Below the pieces are notes generated by a model. It saw only the letters and a list, made by a program, of their open reading frames with translations. It ran no database searches and was not told the origin of the DNA. This document shows positions 34,665 through 44,782 of a DNA stretch of 64,000 bases, piece by piece. Position 1 is the stretch's first letter; each line of letters starts with the position of its first letter. Source of the stretch: Bradyrhizobium cajani. Its GTDB lineage: Bacteria; Pseudomonadota; Alphaproteobacteria; Rhizobiales; Xanthobacteraceae. Where the stretch lies: assembly GCF_009759665.1 (NCBI RefSeq), contig NZ_WQNE01000009.1, positions 62,001-126,000 on the forward strand, given 5' to 3'. Position numbers and translations under genes: made by a program.

Positions 34665-35046
34665 AGAGCGAGCGACGACCGGGCGCTGATCGTCGAGGAC
34701 AATCTGATCGTCGCAATGGCCGCGGAGATCATCCTGTTCGACCTCGGCGCCCGCATGCGCGCGAACGCCTCGCATATATTCAGTCCGGCAACGCATGCAG
34801 CACGCCGCATGCCGTTGCCGGCTGCGCGCCAAGACCTTGCGCAACTGCCGATAAAATCAGCAGGCTTGTGCGATCTCGCGCAGGCATGCGCGAAAAATTT
34901 GAAGGTTCAATTAACGAGTGTCCCCCATTGTGTCGCGGTGCAGCGTGGGTCGCAACGGCGCGACGCGCGGCTGCCGGGGTGGCCAGGGACGATCGTCGGA
35001 CGCGTTCGGCCGCTCGAAGTCACATGCATCTGGGTGGACAGTGGGA
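34665..35046. other. Gene-free stretch with a receiver-domain relic
   Basis: 382 bases without a complete gene. The part at 34677-34766 keeps a response-regulator signature (see the separate entry). The rest includes the promoter region of the chemotaxis receptor. A frame reaching 35276 overlaps the receptor gene and has no family features beyond the relic. Confidence 0.5.
34677..34766 (+). pseudogene. Response regulator receiver-domain fragment
   Basis: In the same frame as the DUF1127 gene and after its TAG, the codons read RALIVEDNLIVAMAAEIILFDLGA. This has the typical opening of a receiver domain (LIVEDN acidic pair, hydrophobic helix 1 and ELGA-like turn). The phospho-acceptor Asp and all later parts are missing. 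It looks like the remnant of a deleted single-domain response regulator. Confidence 0.6.
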
Positions 35047-37056
35047 ATGCCGAAGTTTCGTTTGCGGATCAGGGGACGCCTGTACGCAGGCTTCATGGCC
35101 CTTGTGGCGGTTGGTGTCGTGATGGCGGTCGTCGCCGTCTGGAATTTGCGGGCGGTGCAGGACCAGGTCGCAAGACAATCCGCGCTCTCGGACAGCACGG
35201 CGCGGGTGCTGGAGATTTCCACCCACCTCCAGGCGATCCAGCGGGCCAATCTGCGTTACGTCTACGACGCCAATGAGCCCGCGATGAAGGAAGCGCAAGA
35301 GCGGGAGGCCGCGGCGACCGAGCTGTTGCAGGTCGGGGCGAAGGGCACGCTGTCGGAGGAGCGGCGAAGGCTTTACGAGGGCCTCATCGACGACATCGCC
35401 CAGATGCGACGTCTGCGTGACAAGCTCGGGGACGCCGTCAACGAGGCGAGAACGGGCAAGGCGACGCTGCTGCCGAGCGGGGAGGACCTCACCGTCAAGA
35501 TGAGCAAGCTGGTCGATACGGCGCGCGCAGCCGTTGATGAAGACACCGCGGCTCTGGTCGCCGACCTTGAATCCCGGGTCCTTCTCGTTCGGGTCGCAAA
35601 CTGGCGTTTCCTGGCCCTGCGGGACACCCAGGGGCCTGCGAATTTCCGGGCGAGTGTGGACAGGGCAGCACAACGGCTCTCGGCGATCGAGAAGAGTCCG
35701 CAGGCGGCGGAATTGCGAACCACGCTCGCGCCGCTGAAGACCGCTCTCGGAATCTACAAATCCGCGTTCGAGACGACCTCCGCCGCGATGCTTCAGGCCG
35801 ACGAGATCTATCACAAGAACCTCGCCCCGCTCATCGTCGAGAGCATCGGCAAGCTCAAGGCCGCGGAAACGACCTTGAAGAAGGATTACCGGGATTCGCG
35901 CACCAATGCCGAAGCCGTGATCGCGGGCACGACGACCGTTCAGGAGATCGCCGGCGGCCTTGCCATCCTGTTCGGCGGCATCGTCGCCTTCCTGATCGCC
36001 CGCAGCATCGTCGGTCCCCTGACCTCGATGACGGGCGCGATGGGGCGGCTTGCCGGCGGCAATCTCGAGGTCGAGATTCCCGGCCGCGGCAAGGCCGACG
36101 AGATCGGCGACATGGCCAAGGCGATCCAGGTGTTCAAGGACAACATGATTGACACAGAGCGCATGCGTGCCGAGCAGACCGAGCTCGAGGCGCGGCAGGC
36201 AGAAAGCCGCAAGGCCGATATGGTCAGGCTCGCCGACCAGTTCGAGCAGGCGGTTGGCGAGATCGTCAACACCGTATCGTCGGCATCGGGTGAGCTGGAA
36301 GCTTCCGCCGGCACCCTGACCACGACCGCCTCGCGCGCCCAGGATCTGTCGACCGAGGTGGCGTCCGCATCGCAGGAAGCCACCGCCAACGTGCAGGCGG
36401 TCGCCTCTGCCACCGAGGAGCTGTCCTCCTCGGTCAGCGAGATCGCCCGCCAGGTGCAGGAATCCGCCCGCATCGCGGGAGAGGCGGTCGGTCAGGCCAG
36501 CAGGACCAATGACCGCGTCGGTGAGCTCTCCAAGGCGGCCTCCCGGATCGGCGACGTGGTCGAACTGATCAGCACGATCGCCGGCCAGACCAACCTCCTG
36601 GCGCTGAACGCCACCATCGAGGCAGCGCGCGCCGGCGAAGCCGGCCGTGGCTTCGCCGTCGTGGCTTCCGAGGTCAAGGCGCTCGCCGAGCAGACCGCCA
36701 AGGCGACCGGCGAGATCGGCCAGCAGATCGCGAACATCCAGGCGGCCACGGAGCAATCGGTCGGCGCCATCAGGGAGATCAGCGGCACCATCGAGCGGCT
36801 GTCGGAGATTTCCTCGACGGTCGCCGCCGCCGTGGAACAGCAGGGCGCCGCCACGCAGGAGATCTCGCGCAACGTGCTGCAGGCCGCTCACGGCACCCAG
36901 CGCGTCTCGACCAATATCGGCGACGTGCAGCGCGGCGCGTCGGAGACCGGTTCGGCCTCCTCGCAGGTGCTCTCGGCGGCGCGCTCGCTGTCGGCCGACA
37001 GCAACCGCCTCAAGCTCGAAGTCGCCAAGTTCCTGGACTCGGTCCACGCCGCCTGA
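35047..37056 (+). CDS. Methyl-accepting chemotaxis protein
   Basis: A 669-residue transmembrane chemoreceptor. The first membrane helix is at about 12-33 ([21 protein letters not shown]), followed by a mainly helical sensing domain (about 35-295). The second membrane helix is at about 300-318 ([19 protein letters not shown]), followed by HAMP ([27 protein letters not shown]) and a methyl-accepting/signalling domain. The tip is the conserved [34 protein letters not shown] variant ([12 protein letters not shown]). The C-terminus has no CheR-tethering pentapeptide, so methylation would be through other receptors. It feeds CheA/CheW. Ligand unknown. The start is ATG 35047 with GTGGGA upstream. 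Confidence 0.95.
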   Translation: MPKFRLRIRGRLYAGFMALVAVGVVMAVVAVWNLRAVQDQVARQSALSDSTARVLEISTHLQAIQRANLRYVYDANEPAMKEAQEREAAATELLQVGAKGTLSEERRRLYEGLIDDIAQMRRLRDKLGDAVNEARTGKATLLPSGEDLTVKMSKLVDTARAAVDEDTAALVADLESRVLLVRVANWRFLALRDTQGPANFRASVDRAAQRLSAIEKSPQAAELRTTLAPLKTALGIYKSAFETTSAAMLQADEIYHKNLAPLIVESIGKLKAAETTLKKDYRDSRTNAEAVIAGTTTVQEIAGGLAILFGGIVAFLIARSIVGPLTSMTGAMGRLAGGNLEVEIPGRGKADEIGDMAKAIQVFKDNMIDTERMRAEQTELEARQAESRKADMVRLADQFEQAVGEIVNTVSSASGELEASAGTLTTTASRAQDLSTEVASASQEATANVQAVASATEELSSSVSEIARQVQESARIAGEAVGQASRTNDRVGELSKAASRIGDVVELISTIAGQTNLLALNATIEAARAGEAGRGFAVVASEVKALAEQTAKATGEIGQQIANIQAATEQSVGAIREISGTIERLSEISSTVAAAVEQQGAATQEISRNVLQAAHGTQRVSTNIGDVQRGASETGSASSQVLSAARSLSADSNRLKLEVAKFLDSVHAA

Positions 37057-37069
37057 GCGTGAAAAGCAA

Positions 37070-37095
37070 AAGGCCACGCGCATGCGCGTGGCCTT
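37070..37095 (-). terminator. Rho-independent terminator, perfect palindrome
   Basis: A perfect 26-base palindrome, AAGGCCACGCGCA followed by TGCGCGTGGCCTT. On the minus strand it is followed by TTTTGCTTTT, so it fits as the terminator of the GST at 37115. On the plus strand the tail is poor. It lies between convergent genes. Confidence 0.85.
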
Positions 37096-37114
37096 GAAGC
37101 GCGACGTGGTGCGA

Positions 37115-37801
37115 TCAGGCCACCTTGGTCGTCATGTGCCTGAACATGTTGGCTCTCGCCTCGTCGTCCATCTCGGCCTTGAAGGTGAACTTGTCCTTCA
37201 GGGCGATCGCGCGCGCTGCCGCCGGGCGCGCCGAGATCTCGTCCACCAGCCGCTTCACGTTCGGGTATCGCGCAAAGGCGTCGTCGCCGAGCTTGAACGG
37301 CACCATCCGCGCCCAGCCCCACAGCGCCATGTCGACGATTGAATAGCTGTCGCCGACCATGTAGCGGCGGCCTTCGAGGTGACCGTCGAGAATCTTGTAG
37401 TGGCGATCGGTCTCGTACTGATAGCGGTTATGGGCGTAGTCGTGGTTCTGGTCCTTCGGCGCGAAATGCTTGAAGTGCACGGCCTGACCCGAATACGGCC
37501 CGACGCCGGTCGCCACGAACATCAGCCAGGACAGCATCTCGCCGCGCACGTTGGCTGCGGGCAGGAACTTGCCGGTCTTCTCGGCGAGATAGAGCAGGAT
37601 GGCATTCGAATCGAACACGATGGTGCCGCCATCGTCGATCGCCGGCACCTTGGCGTTCGGATTGATCTTGAGGAACTCCGGCGTGAACTGCTCGCCCTTG
37701 CGGGTGTCGATCTTGACCGGCTCGTAGGGCAGGCCGGACTCCTCGAGATAAAGCGCGACCTTGGTCGGGTTCGGCGATCCGTTGAAATAGAATTTGAGCA
37801 T
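37115..37801 (-). CDS. Glutathione S-transferase family protein (second)
   Basis: A 228-residue GST. MLKFYFNGSPNPTKVALYLEESGLPYEPVKIDTRKGEQ, NPNAKVPAIDDGG and VFDSNAILLYLAEKTGKFLP form the N-terminal glutathione site, and a C-terminal helical domain with RRYMVGDSYSIVDMALWGW follows. The sequence resembles YfcG/nu-class-like enzymes that reduce disulfides, but this is uncertain. The ATG at 37801 is the start. A perfect palindrome terminator lies just downstream. Confidence 0.9.
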   Translation of the reverse strand: MLKFYFNGSPNPTKVALYLEESGLPYEPVKIDTRKGEQFTPEFLKINPNAKVPAIDDGGTIVFDSNAILLYLAEKTGKFLPAANVRGEMLSWLMFVATGVGPYSGQAVHFKHFAPKDQNHDYAHNRYQYETDRHYKILDGHLEGRRYMVGDSYSIVDMALWGWARMVPFKLGDDAFARYPNVKRLVDEISARPAAARAIALKDKFTFKAEMDDEARANMFRHMTTKVA

Positions 37802-37932
37802 CGGGCATCTCCCCAGTGGCTGTTGCCGAGAGCAAACGCAGCGTCATTGCGGCTGGCGTCCTTCTCTTGCCTGAACCCGTTGCGGGAGAGCAACCGGCGA
37901 GTTTGCCGGGCGGTATCTGCGCGCGGCGCAGA

Positions 37933-38259
37933 TCAGCCAGCGTAACAAAGACCGATCGCCGCCGTAATGACCATCGCCGCGCCGACCGCCTCCAGCCGCA
38001 GCCCGAGCCGCGCGGCGAGATGCATGTCGGAGGCCCGCGCCTTGCGCTCCGACCCGCGCGCGTAGCCGTGGACGATGACGTCGTGATTGAAATTGTCGTG
38101 GGCCTCGTTGCTGCTGGCGAGCCCGACGCAGATCACCAGCACGCCGAACAAGGCGAGCCCGAAGAATCCCAGGAGCGCGATCAGGAACATCGGAAACATG
38201 CCGAGCAGGAAGATCGGCAGCAGCGGCACCAGCAGCAATGTCTCGGACTGTCGTCGCAT
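37933..38259 (-). CDS. Small unrecognised membrane protein
   Basis: A 108-residue protein with one long hydrophobic segment (LLLVPLLPIFLLGMFPMFLIALLGFFGLALFGVLVICVGL, about 10-50) and a second weaker one at the C-terminus (AVGAAMVITAAIGLC). The middle is charged and soluble. No family is recognised. The ATG at 38259 (MRRQSETL) is chosen, but there is no clear ribosome binding site and a TTG at 38277 would also fit. Its hydrophobic profile supports a real gene, but the evidence is moderate. Confidence 0.5.
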   Translation of the reverse strand: MRRQSETLLLVPLLPIFLLGMFPMFLIALLGFFGLALFGVLVICVGLASSNEAHDNFNHDVIVHGYARGSERKARASDMHLAARLGLRLEAVGAAMVITAAIGLCYAG

Positions 38260-38331
38260 GGGAGCAAGACCGGTCAAGACGGACTGATCGGGTGAATCTA
38301 GTCCTGATGGCGTCGGGTTTCAACTGCCGCC

Positions 38332-38436
38332 GTCATTCCGGGGCGCGCGAAGCGCGAGCCCGGAATCCATTGGGCCGCTTGTACTGTAGCTGGATGGATT
38401 CCGGGCTCGCTCGCTTCGCTCGCGCCCCGGAATGAC
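38332..38436. repeat. Palindromic repeat (GTCATTCCGGGGCG family), copy 4
   Basis: Arms GTCATTCCGGGGCG and CGCCCCGGAATGAC with inner GAGCCCGGAATCCA/TGGATTCCGGGCTC. It ends 10 bases before the ccrM stop and separates it from the small membrane protein gene. Confidence 0.9.
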
Positions 38437-38445
38437 GGAGAGAAA

Positions 38446-39990
<1,545 letters not shown>

Positions 39991-40932
39991 ATGCGTTACG
40001 ATGATTTCCGCCGCAGCGACGACATCGAGGATCGTCGCGACGAGGGTGGCGGGTTTGGCGGCGGCGGAGGCGGCGGGTTCGGCCTGCCGATGGGCGGCGG
40101 CGGGCTCGGCATCGGCACCATCATCGTGCTCGGCCTGATCGGCTATGCCTTCGGCATCGACCCGCGCATCCTGATCGGGGGCGCCGAGATTCTGACGGGC
40201 GGCGGCCAGGCGCCGACCTACCAGACCGATCGCCAGGCGTCCTCGGGCAAGCGCGGCGCGCCGACCGACGAGATGGGCAGCATGATCTCCGGCATTCTCG
40301 GCGAGATCGACGATCGCTGGAGCGAGATCTTCCAGGCCAGCGGCCAGTCCTACACCGGTCCGAAGATCGTGCTGTTCCGCAACGCCACCAATGGCGGCCG
40401 GTGCGGCATGGCGCAGTCGGCGATGGGGCCGTTCTATTGCCCGCCGGATCGCACCATCTTCCTCGACACCAGCTTCTTCCGCGAGGTCGAGACGCGCTTT
40501 CGCGGCTGCTCCGGCAAGTCCGCGTGCAACTTCACCACCGCCTACATCATCGCGCATGAGGCCGGCCATCACATCCAGAACCTGCTCGGCATCATCCCGC
40601 GCGTGACGCGGCTGCAGCAGCAGGCCGGCAGCAAGGCCGAGGCCAATGCGCTCCAGGTGAAGGTCGAATTGCAGGCCGACTGCCTGTCCGGCGTCTGGGT
40701 CAATCGCGAGTCCAAGAAGCGTCCGAACTTCCTGGAGCCCGGCGACATCGACGCCGCGCTGACCACGGCGAGCGCGATCGGCGACGACACGCTGCAGCGC
40801 CAGGCCACCGGACGCGTCGTGCCCGATTCCTTCACCCATGGCTCGGCGGCGCAACGCAAGCAGTGGTTCATGACCGGCTACCAGCAGGGCACGGTGCAAG
40901 CCTGCAACACGTTCGGTGGCGGGGCGTTGTAA
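39991..40932 (+). CDS. YpfJ-type neutral zinc metallopeptidase
   Basis: A 313-residue protein of the YpfJ/neutral zinc metallopeptidase family. The N-terminus is soluble with a Gly-rich stretch (about 20-45) and a membrane helix (IGTIIVLGLIGYAFG). The zinc motif is IIAHEAGHHIQN (His189, Glu190, His193), and QADCLSGVW has the third-ligand region. Four cysteines (GRCGMA, YCPP, RGCSGKSACN) may form disulfides in the periplasm. Substrates are unknown. The ATG at 39991 has GGGAAGG upstream. A long AT-rich leader precedes it. Confidence 0.9.
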   Translation: MRYDDFRRSDDIEDRRDEGGGFGGGGGGGFGLPMGGGGLGIGTIIVLGLIGYAFGIDPRILIGGAEILTGGGQAPTYQTDRQASSGKRGAPTDEMGSMISGILGEIDDRWSEIFQASGQSYTGPKIVLFRNATNGGRCGMAQSAMGPFYCPPDRTIFLDTSFFREVETRFRGCSGKSACNFTTAYIIAHEAGHHIQNLLGIIPRVTRLQQQAGSKAEANALQVKVELQADCLSGVWVNRESKKRPNFLEPGDIDAALTTASAIGDDTLQRQATGRVVPDSFTHGSAAQRKQWFMTGYQQGTVQACNTFGGGAL

Positions 40933-41010
40933 CGACCGACGGCCTCGTGCCCCGGACGCGGCGCGAATTATGATGCGCCATTGCGCATCTGGGAGTCCGG
41001 GAGTAGTGGC

Positions 41011-41072
41011 GTCATCCTGAGGTGCTCGCCTCTTGGCGAGCCTCGAAGGATGGCGAGCCCGCGGCCCATCCT
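41011..41072. repeat. Palindromic repeat (CCTGAGG/AAGGATGG family), copy 2
   Basis: GTCATCCTGAGGTGCTCGCC ... GGCGAGCCTCGAAGGATGG is an inverted unit with its partner arms in 41041-41100 and related copies at 8345 and 62478. It precedes moaB by about 110 bases. Confidence 0.7.
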
Positions 41073-41182
41073 TCGAGGCTTGCCGTGCGGTGTGCTTGCA
41101 CCGCACTGCGCGCACCTCCCGAGCGAACGCAATTGCGTTCGTCCGGGGATGATGGCGGTGGTTTGGAAGCAGGAGTGAAGTC

Positions 41183-41746
41183 GTGGCGTCCATCGACGAG
41201 TCAAAACAATTCATCCCGCTCAACATCGCGGTGCTCACCGTGTCCGACACGCGCGCGCTCGCCGACGACAAGTCGGGCCAGACGCTGGCCGACCGCCTCA
41301 CGGAGGCGGGCCATCATCTCGCCGCGCGCGAGATCGTCACCGACGACGTCGAGGCGATCCGCGCCGTGATCCGTCGCTGGATCGCGGATGTCGGCATCGA
41401 CGTCGTCATCACCACCGGCGGCACCGGTTTCACCGGGCGCGACGTCACGCCGGAGGCGATCGAGCCGCTGTTCGAGAAGCGCATGGATGGATTCTCGATC
41501 GCGTTCCATATGCTGAGCCACGCCAAGATCGGCACGTCGACGATCCAGAGCCGCGCCACCGCGGGCGTTGCGGGCGCGACCTACATCTTCTGCCTGCCGG
41601 GCTCTCCCGGCGCCTGCCGCGACGCCTGGGACGGCATCCTCAAGGCCCAACTCGACTATCGCACCCGTCCCTGCAATTTCGTCGAGATCATGCCGCGGCT
41701 GGACGAGCACCTGCGGCGGCCGAAGGCGCAGGGCGCGACGGTGTAG
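41183..41746 (+). CDS. moaB: Molybdenum cofactor biosynthesis protein B
   Basis: A 187-residue MoaB/MogA-fold protein, which adenylylates molybdopterin in molybdenum cofactor assembly. LNIAVLTVSDTRALADDKSGQTLADRL, VITTGGTGFTGRDVTPEAIEPLF and the LPGSPGACRDAWDGI loop are the MPT-binding signatures. The start is GTG at 41183, with AGGAG 6-10 bases upstream. It is convergent with the MarR-GNAT gene. No other mo genes are adjacent. Confidence 0.95.
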   Translation: MASIDESKQFIPLNIAVLTVSDTRALADDKSGQTLADRLTEAGHHLAAREIVTDDVEAIRAVIRRWIADVGIDVVITTGGTGFTGRDVTPEAIEPLFEKRMDGFSIAFHMLSHAKIGTSTIQSRATAGVAGATYIFCLPGSPGACRDAWDGILKAQLDYRTRPCNFVEIMPRLDEHLRRPKAQGATV

Positions 41747-41764
41747 TCGCGCGCTGGCGCGAAA

Positions 41765-42694
41765 TCAGAGATCGCGCTCCCACGTCTCCCCGACCAGATC
41801 GGCACCGAAGCTGTGGTGCTTCTCTTCCTTCACGAGCCTGAAGCCTGCACTTTGATAGATGCCGCGTGCGGCGACCAGGATGCTCTGGGTCCACAGCGTC
41901 ATCCTGCTGTAGCCCCGCTCGCGTGCGCCCTGGATGCACTGCTCGACCAGTGCGCGGCCGACACCGAGCCCGCGTGCCTTCTTCTCCACCTGCAACAGGC
42001 GCAGCTTTGCGATCTCGTCGGTGGCCTTGACCAGAAAGATCGAGCCGACCGGCTCGCCACCGACTTCCGCGATCCAGCAGTGCTCGCGTGCGGCGTCGTA
42101 ATTTTTGATGAACTGCGCGCAGATCTCGGCGACCAGCGCCTCGTAGCTGATATCCCAGTTGTAGTCGGCGGCATAGGCGGCGGCCTGCCGGGAGATGACC
42201 CAGCCCATGTCGCCGACGCGATGGCTGCGCAGCATGAAAGCCGCGGGCTGGCTTCGACGTGGCTCCAGCACGGTTTCGATGGTCGCCATGGCCTGCGTGA
42301 GCCGCGTTGCATCGCCGGGCGAAAGCTGAGCCAGCATTGCTGCGACCTCGTTTTGCGAGCCCAGGTTCAGCTTGGCGAAGGATTGGCGACCCTTGGCGGT
42401 GAGGCTGAGCTGGTATTGCCTGCGATCTGCGGGCAGGGGCTTTCGCGTGATCAGCCCCTTTTCGTCGAAGTTTTGCACGATGCGGCTGAGATAGCCGGGG
42501 TCGAGACCAAGCTCGGTTCCGATCTCCTTTGCCGCGAGGTCGTCGCGATGGGCGAGCTCATAGAGCACGCGGGCCTCGCTGAGCGAAAACGGGCTCTTTC
42601 CAAGATGCTGGTCGAGCACACCAAGCTTGCGGGTATAGAAGCGGTTGAAGGCGCGAACCGCTGCGATTTGGTCGTCGGTACCGTCGATTGCCAT
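41765..42694 (-). CDS. MarR-GNAT fusion: regulator with acetyltransferase domain
   Basis: A 309-residue two-domain protein. Residues 1-145 form a MarR winged helix (LGKSPFSLSEARVLYELAHRDDLAAKEIGTELGLDPGYLSRIVQNFDEKGLITRKPLPADRRQYQLSLT). Residues about 160-309 form a GNAT acetyltransferase (CWIAEVGGEPVGSIFLVKA, LRLLQVEKKARGLGVGRALVEQCIQGARERGY with the R/QxxGxG/A acetyl-CoA motif, and AARGIYQSAGFRLVKEEKHHSFG). This fusion recurs in bacteria and may act on small amines or proteins, with the MarR part as an internal sensor. The gene is preceded by an operator-like nested dyad (42706-42747). ATG at 42694. Confidence 0.92.
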   Translation of the reverse strand: MAIDGTDDQIAAVRAFNRFYTRKLGVLDQHLGKSPFSLSEARVLYELAHRDDLAAKEIGTELGLDPGYLSRIVQNFDEKGLITRKPLPADRRQYQLSLTAKGRQSFAKLNLGSQNEVAAMLAQLSPGDATRLTQAMATIETVLEPRRSQPAAFMLRSHRVGDMGWVISRQAAAYAADYNWDISYEALVAEICAQFIKNYDAAREHCWIAEVGGEPVGSIFLVKATDEIAKLRLLQVEKKARGLGVGRALVEQCIQGARERGYSRMTLWTQSILVAARGIYQSAGFRLVKEEKHHSFGADLVGETWERDL

Positions 42695-42705
42695 GGCACA
42701 CCTCG

Positions 42706-42747
42706 ATACTTGCCATTGTCAATTAATTATTTGACTTTGGCAAGTAT
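42706..42747. promoter_or_regulatory. Nested operator-like dyad upstream of the MarR-GNAT gene
   Basis: Outer arms ATACTTGCCA (42706-42715) and TGGCAAGTAT (42738-42747) are perfect complements. Inner GTCAA (42718-42722) and TTGAC (42731-42735) are also inverted, around TTAATTA. TTGCCATTGTCAA and TTGACTTTGGCAA are two symmetric MarR-type half sites. It lies 11 bases before the start codon. Confidence 0.75.
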
Positions 42748-42755
42748 GGGTGACT

Positions 42756-43331
42756 TCAGCCGGCCATGACGATCCGGCTGCGCAGCATGGTTCTCGACGA
42801 GCGGCCGAGCCGCCGCAGCAGCCGCGCCTCGGAACGGCGGGCCTGCGGCGGATAGCCGCCGAGCCGATCGTAATGATCACGCGCGATCAAAAGTCCCTGA
42901 TCGCCGAGCGGACCGACGAGCTTGCGCGCCACGGCCCGGAGGATGTCGCGGATCCCGGTGTCGGCGTAGGGCGAGCGCGCATAACGGAACACCGCGGCAC
43001 GATCCCGGCCGCTGCTCGAGACGGTCTGGATGAAGTGGGTGGTCTCCTCGATCCAGCCGGTTTCCAGCACGGCGCCTGCGGGAAGGAACATCAGCCACGG
43101 CGAGCGCGCCTGCAGCGCGCCGGCGGCGAGCGCGGCACCTTGCGAGGAACCCTGGAAGCCGACGAAACGGCAGCCGGCAACGTCGGCAACGCGCTCGATG
43201 ACGCCGTTGCCGGTGCCGTCGACCAGGAGGACTTCCCGGATGATGCCGGCCGCGGCCCCAGGAACCAGCGCAGCCAGAGTTGCGACCGCCGTCTGTTCGA
43301 CGCCTTCGGTCGGTATGATGACGCTCAGCAT
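42756..43331 (-). CDS. GT2-like glycosyltransferase with altered acidic motif
   Basis: A 191-residue protein with a GT-A (family 2) pattern: MLSVIIPTEGVEQTAVATL at the N-terminus, REVLLVDGTGNGVIERV, and SPWLMFLPAGAVLETGWIEE in the nucleotide-sugar region. The DxD-type metal-binding aspartates of active GT2 enzymes are replaced (LPAGAVL where LDADTVL is usual), and VDGTGNG stands for VDDGSTD. The C-terminus (LIARDHYDRLGGYPPQARRSEARLLRRLGR) resembles the acceptor side. It may be a non-catalytic or altered member. ATG at 43331. Confidence 0.7.
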   Translation of the reverse strand: MLSVIIPTEGVEQTAVATLAALVPGAAAGIIREVLLVDGTGNGVIERVADVAGCRFVGFQGSSQGAALAAGALQARSPWLMFLPAGAVLETGWIEETTHFIQTVSSSGRDRAAVFRYARSPYADTGIRDILRAVARKLVGPLGDQGLLIARDHYDRLGGYPPQARRSEARLLRRLGRSSRTMLRSRIVMAG

Positions 43332-43579
43332 GATCGAGGCTTCACTGTCTTAAATTTCGGGCGAAGCGTAGCTTGTTATGATGGTGTCATAAACACGCGG
43401 CGCTGCCGAGCGCAACTTTTGGCCAGCGCCTCGGCGTTCGATGGTAAACTGCGCGGACCGTTGCATCCAAATATGTCCCGCGCGGGGTGGCAACGTTGCC
43501 GAATGTGTCGGAGTAAACCCGCCGGTCCGTACTAATCCGGGGTTAAGCGACCGACCTCGGTGCAGACCAGGATATTCGA

Positions 43580-44419
43580 ATGAACGCCGATCAACTAGCT
43601 GCCAGCGCAGCGGCAACATCCGCCAGAGCGGAGGCCGTGCCGACCTTGCGCATCCGGGCGCTGATGCTGGGCGACCGCATCAACGCCTCCGGCCTCGAAC
43701 TCGGCGCGCTGGTGTCCTCGACGCCGGCCGCCTTCCGCGTTCACGCCGGGCTGGCCGTGATCTTCCGCTACGGCGTCGTGGTGCTGATCGGCCTCCTCCC
43801 ATCGGAGGAGAAGGTCGTCATCGACAGCCTGAAGTCGCGGGTGATCGGCGAGCTCAGCCCCCATGAGGAGGAGACCGCGCAGGCGCAGCTCTGCAAGGAC
43901 GAAAACGCCGAGGTGATCCAGCCGGGCGGACCGATCTGCCTCGCCAAATTCACCGACGACCGGCTGCTCCTGATCGCGGATGCGCTCGCCAAGAGCACCT
44001 CGCTGGCGCGCGACGAGCGGCGCGTTGCCGCGGTCTTCGACGTGATCGAACCCCTCGCGCACAAGCTTGCCGAGCAGGGCCGCACGCCGTCACGACGCAA
44101 GGGCATCCTGCAATTGATCGGCAACGCGCTACTCGTCCAGCAGCGCGTGGCCGGCCGCGTGGCCGTGGCCGAGAAACCCGACGTGCTCTGGGAGAAGCCG
44201 GAGCTGGATCGGCTCTACGCCCGTCTCGAAGACGAGTACGAGCTGAAGGAGCGGCTCGACACGCTCGAGCGCAAGCTCACGGCGGTGTCGGAGACCGCCA
44301 ACGCGCTGACCGACATCATCGACACCCAGCGCTCGCTCCGCCTCGAAATCGCGGTGGTGGTGCTGATCCTGATCGAGGTCGCGATGAGCGTTTTTCAGAT
44401 CTCGTCGGGGACTCACTGA
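43580..44419 (+). CDS. DUF155/RMD1 (YagE)-like protein
   Basis: A 279-residue protein of the RMD1/YagE/DUF155 type. VFRYGVVVLIGLLPSEEKVVIDSLKSRVIG, TDDRLLLIADALAKSTSLARDERRVAAVFDVIEPLAHKLAEQG and the C-terminal single membrane helix (LEIAVVVLILIEVAMSVFQI) match the family. Eukaryotic members are mitochondrial membrane proteins, and bacterial members are uncharacterised. ATG at 43580. It stands alone between convergent and divergent neighbours. No partner suggests a function. Confidence 0.75.
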   Translation: MNADQLAASAAATSARAEAVPTLRIRALMLGDRINASGLELGALVSSTPAAFRVHAGLAVIFRYGVVVLIGLLPSEEKVVIDSLKSRVIGELSPHEEETAQAQLCKDENAEVIQPGGPICLAKFTDDRLLLIADALAKSTSLARDERRVAAVFDVIEPLAHKLAEQGRTPSRRKGILQLIGNALLVQQRVAGRVAVAEKPDVLWEKPELDRLYARLEDEYELKERLDTLERKLTAVSETANALTDIIDTQRSLRLEIAVVVLILIEVAMSVFQISSGTH

Positions 44420-44448
44420 GCCGCGGCGTGCGGGCTGCGCGTGACTGT

Positions 44449-44512
44449 GCCCTCTCCCCTTGCGGGAGAGGGCAGCACCGCTGGAAGACGGAATTCACCA
44501 GGGTGAGGGGTG
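44449..44512. repeat. Palindromic repeat (CCTCTCCCC family), copy 2
   Basis: GCCCTCTCCCCTTGCGGGAGAGGGC forms a hairpin, followed by a CACC.GGGTGAGGGG arm. Related to 30584-30724 and 51200-51346. Confidence 0.75.
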
Positions 44513-44532
44513 TCTCTCCGCGTGTCTGGACT

Positions 44533-44626
44533 CGTAGGGTGGGCAAAGGCGCGCTTGCGCCGTGCCTACCATCGATCCAGCACTGCGACCGAAGTGGTGG
44601 GCACGCTTCGCTCGCTCCACCCTACG
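44533..44626. repeat. Palindromic repeat (GGTGGGCAAAG family), copy 2
   Basis: CGTAGGGTGGGCAAAGGCGC at the left and GCTCCACCCTACG at the right, with inner GCCGTGCCTACCA and TGGTGGGCACGC. Related to 10131-10220. Confidence 0.8.
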
Positions 44627-44684
44627 ATACTGTCTCCGCGCGCCTGCATAGTGCTCTATGATGCGCGCTGTTGCCGGATTCTCC

Positions 44685-44762
44685 GTCATTGCGAGCGAAG
44701 CGAATCAATCCAGAATCCCGCCGCAGAGCCAGTCTGGATTGCTTCGCTTCGCTCGCAATGAC
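44685..44762. repeat. Palindromic repeat (GTCATTGCGAGCG family), copy 1
   Basis: Arms GTCATTGCGAGCGAAGCGAA and TTCGCTTCGCTCGCAATGAC with inner CCAGAAT.CC/GGATTG. Related to 58767-58844 and 62332-62445. It lies 21 bases beyond the ackA stop. Confidence 0.9.
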
Positions 44763-44782
44763 GGGTTGGCTGACATCACGCG

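Larger units (their letters stand above)
44420..44782. other. Gene-free stretch packed with three repeat units
   Basis: 363 bases between the RMD1-like gene and the convergent ackA stop. It contains three successive palindromic units at 44449-44512, 44533-44626 and 44685-44762, listed separately. No gene is seen. Confidence 0.65.

Noticed and set aside
34716..35276. 186-residue frame before the chemoreceptor
   Set aside because: Only its first codons resemble a receiver domain. The rest overlaps the receptor gene out of frame.
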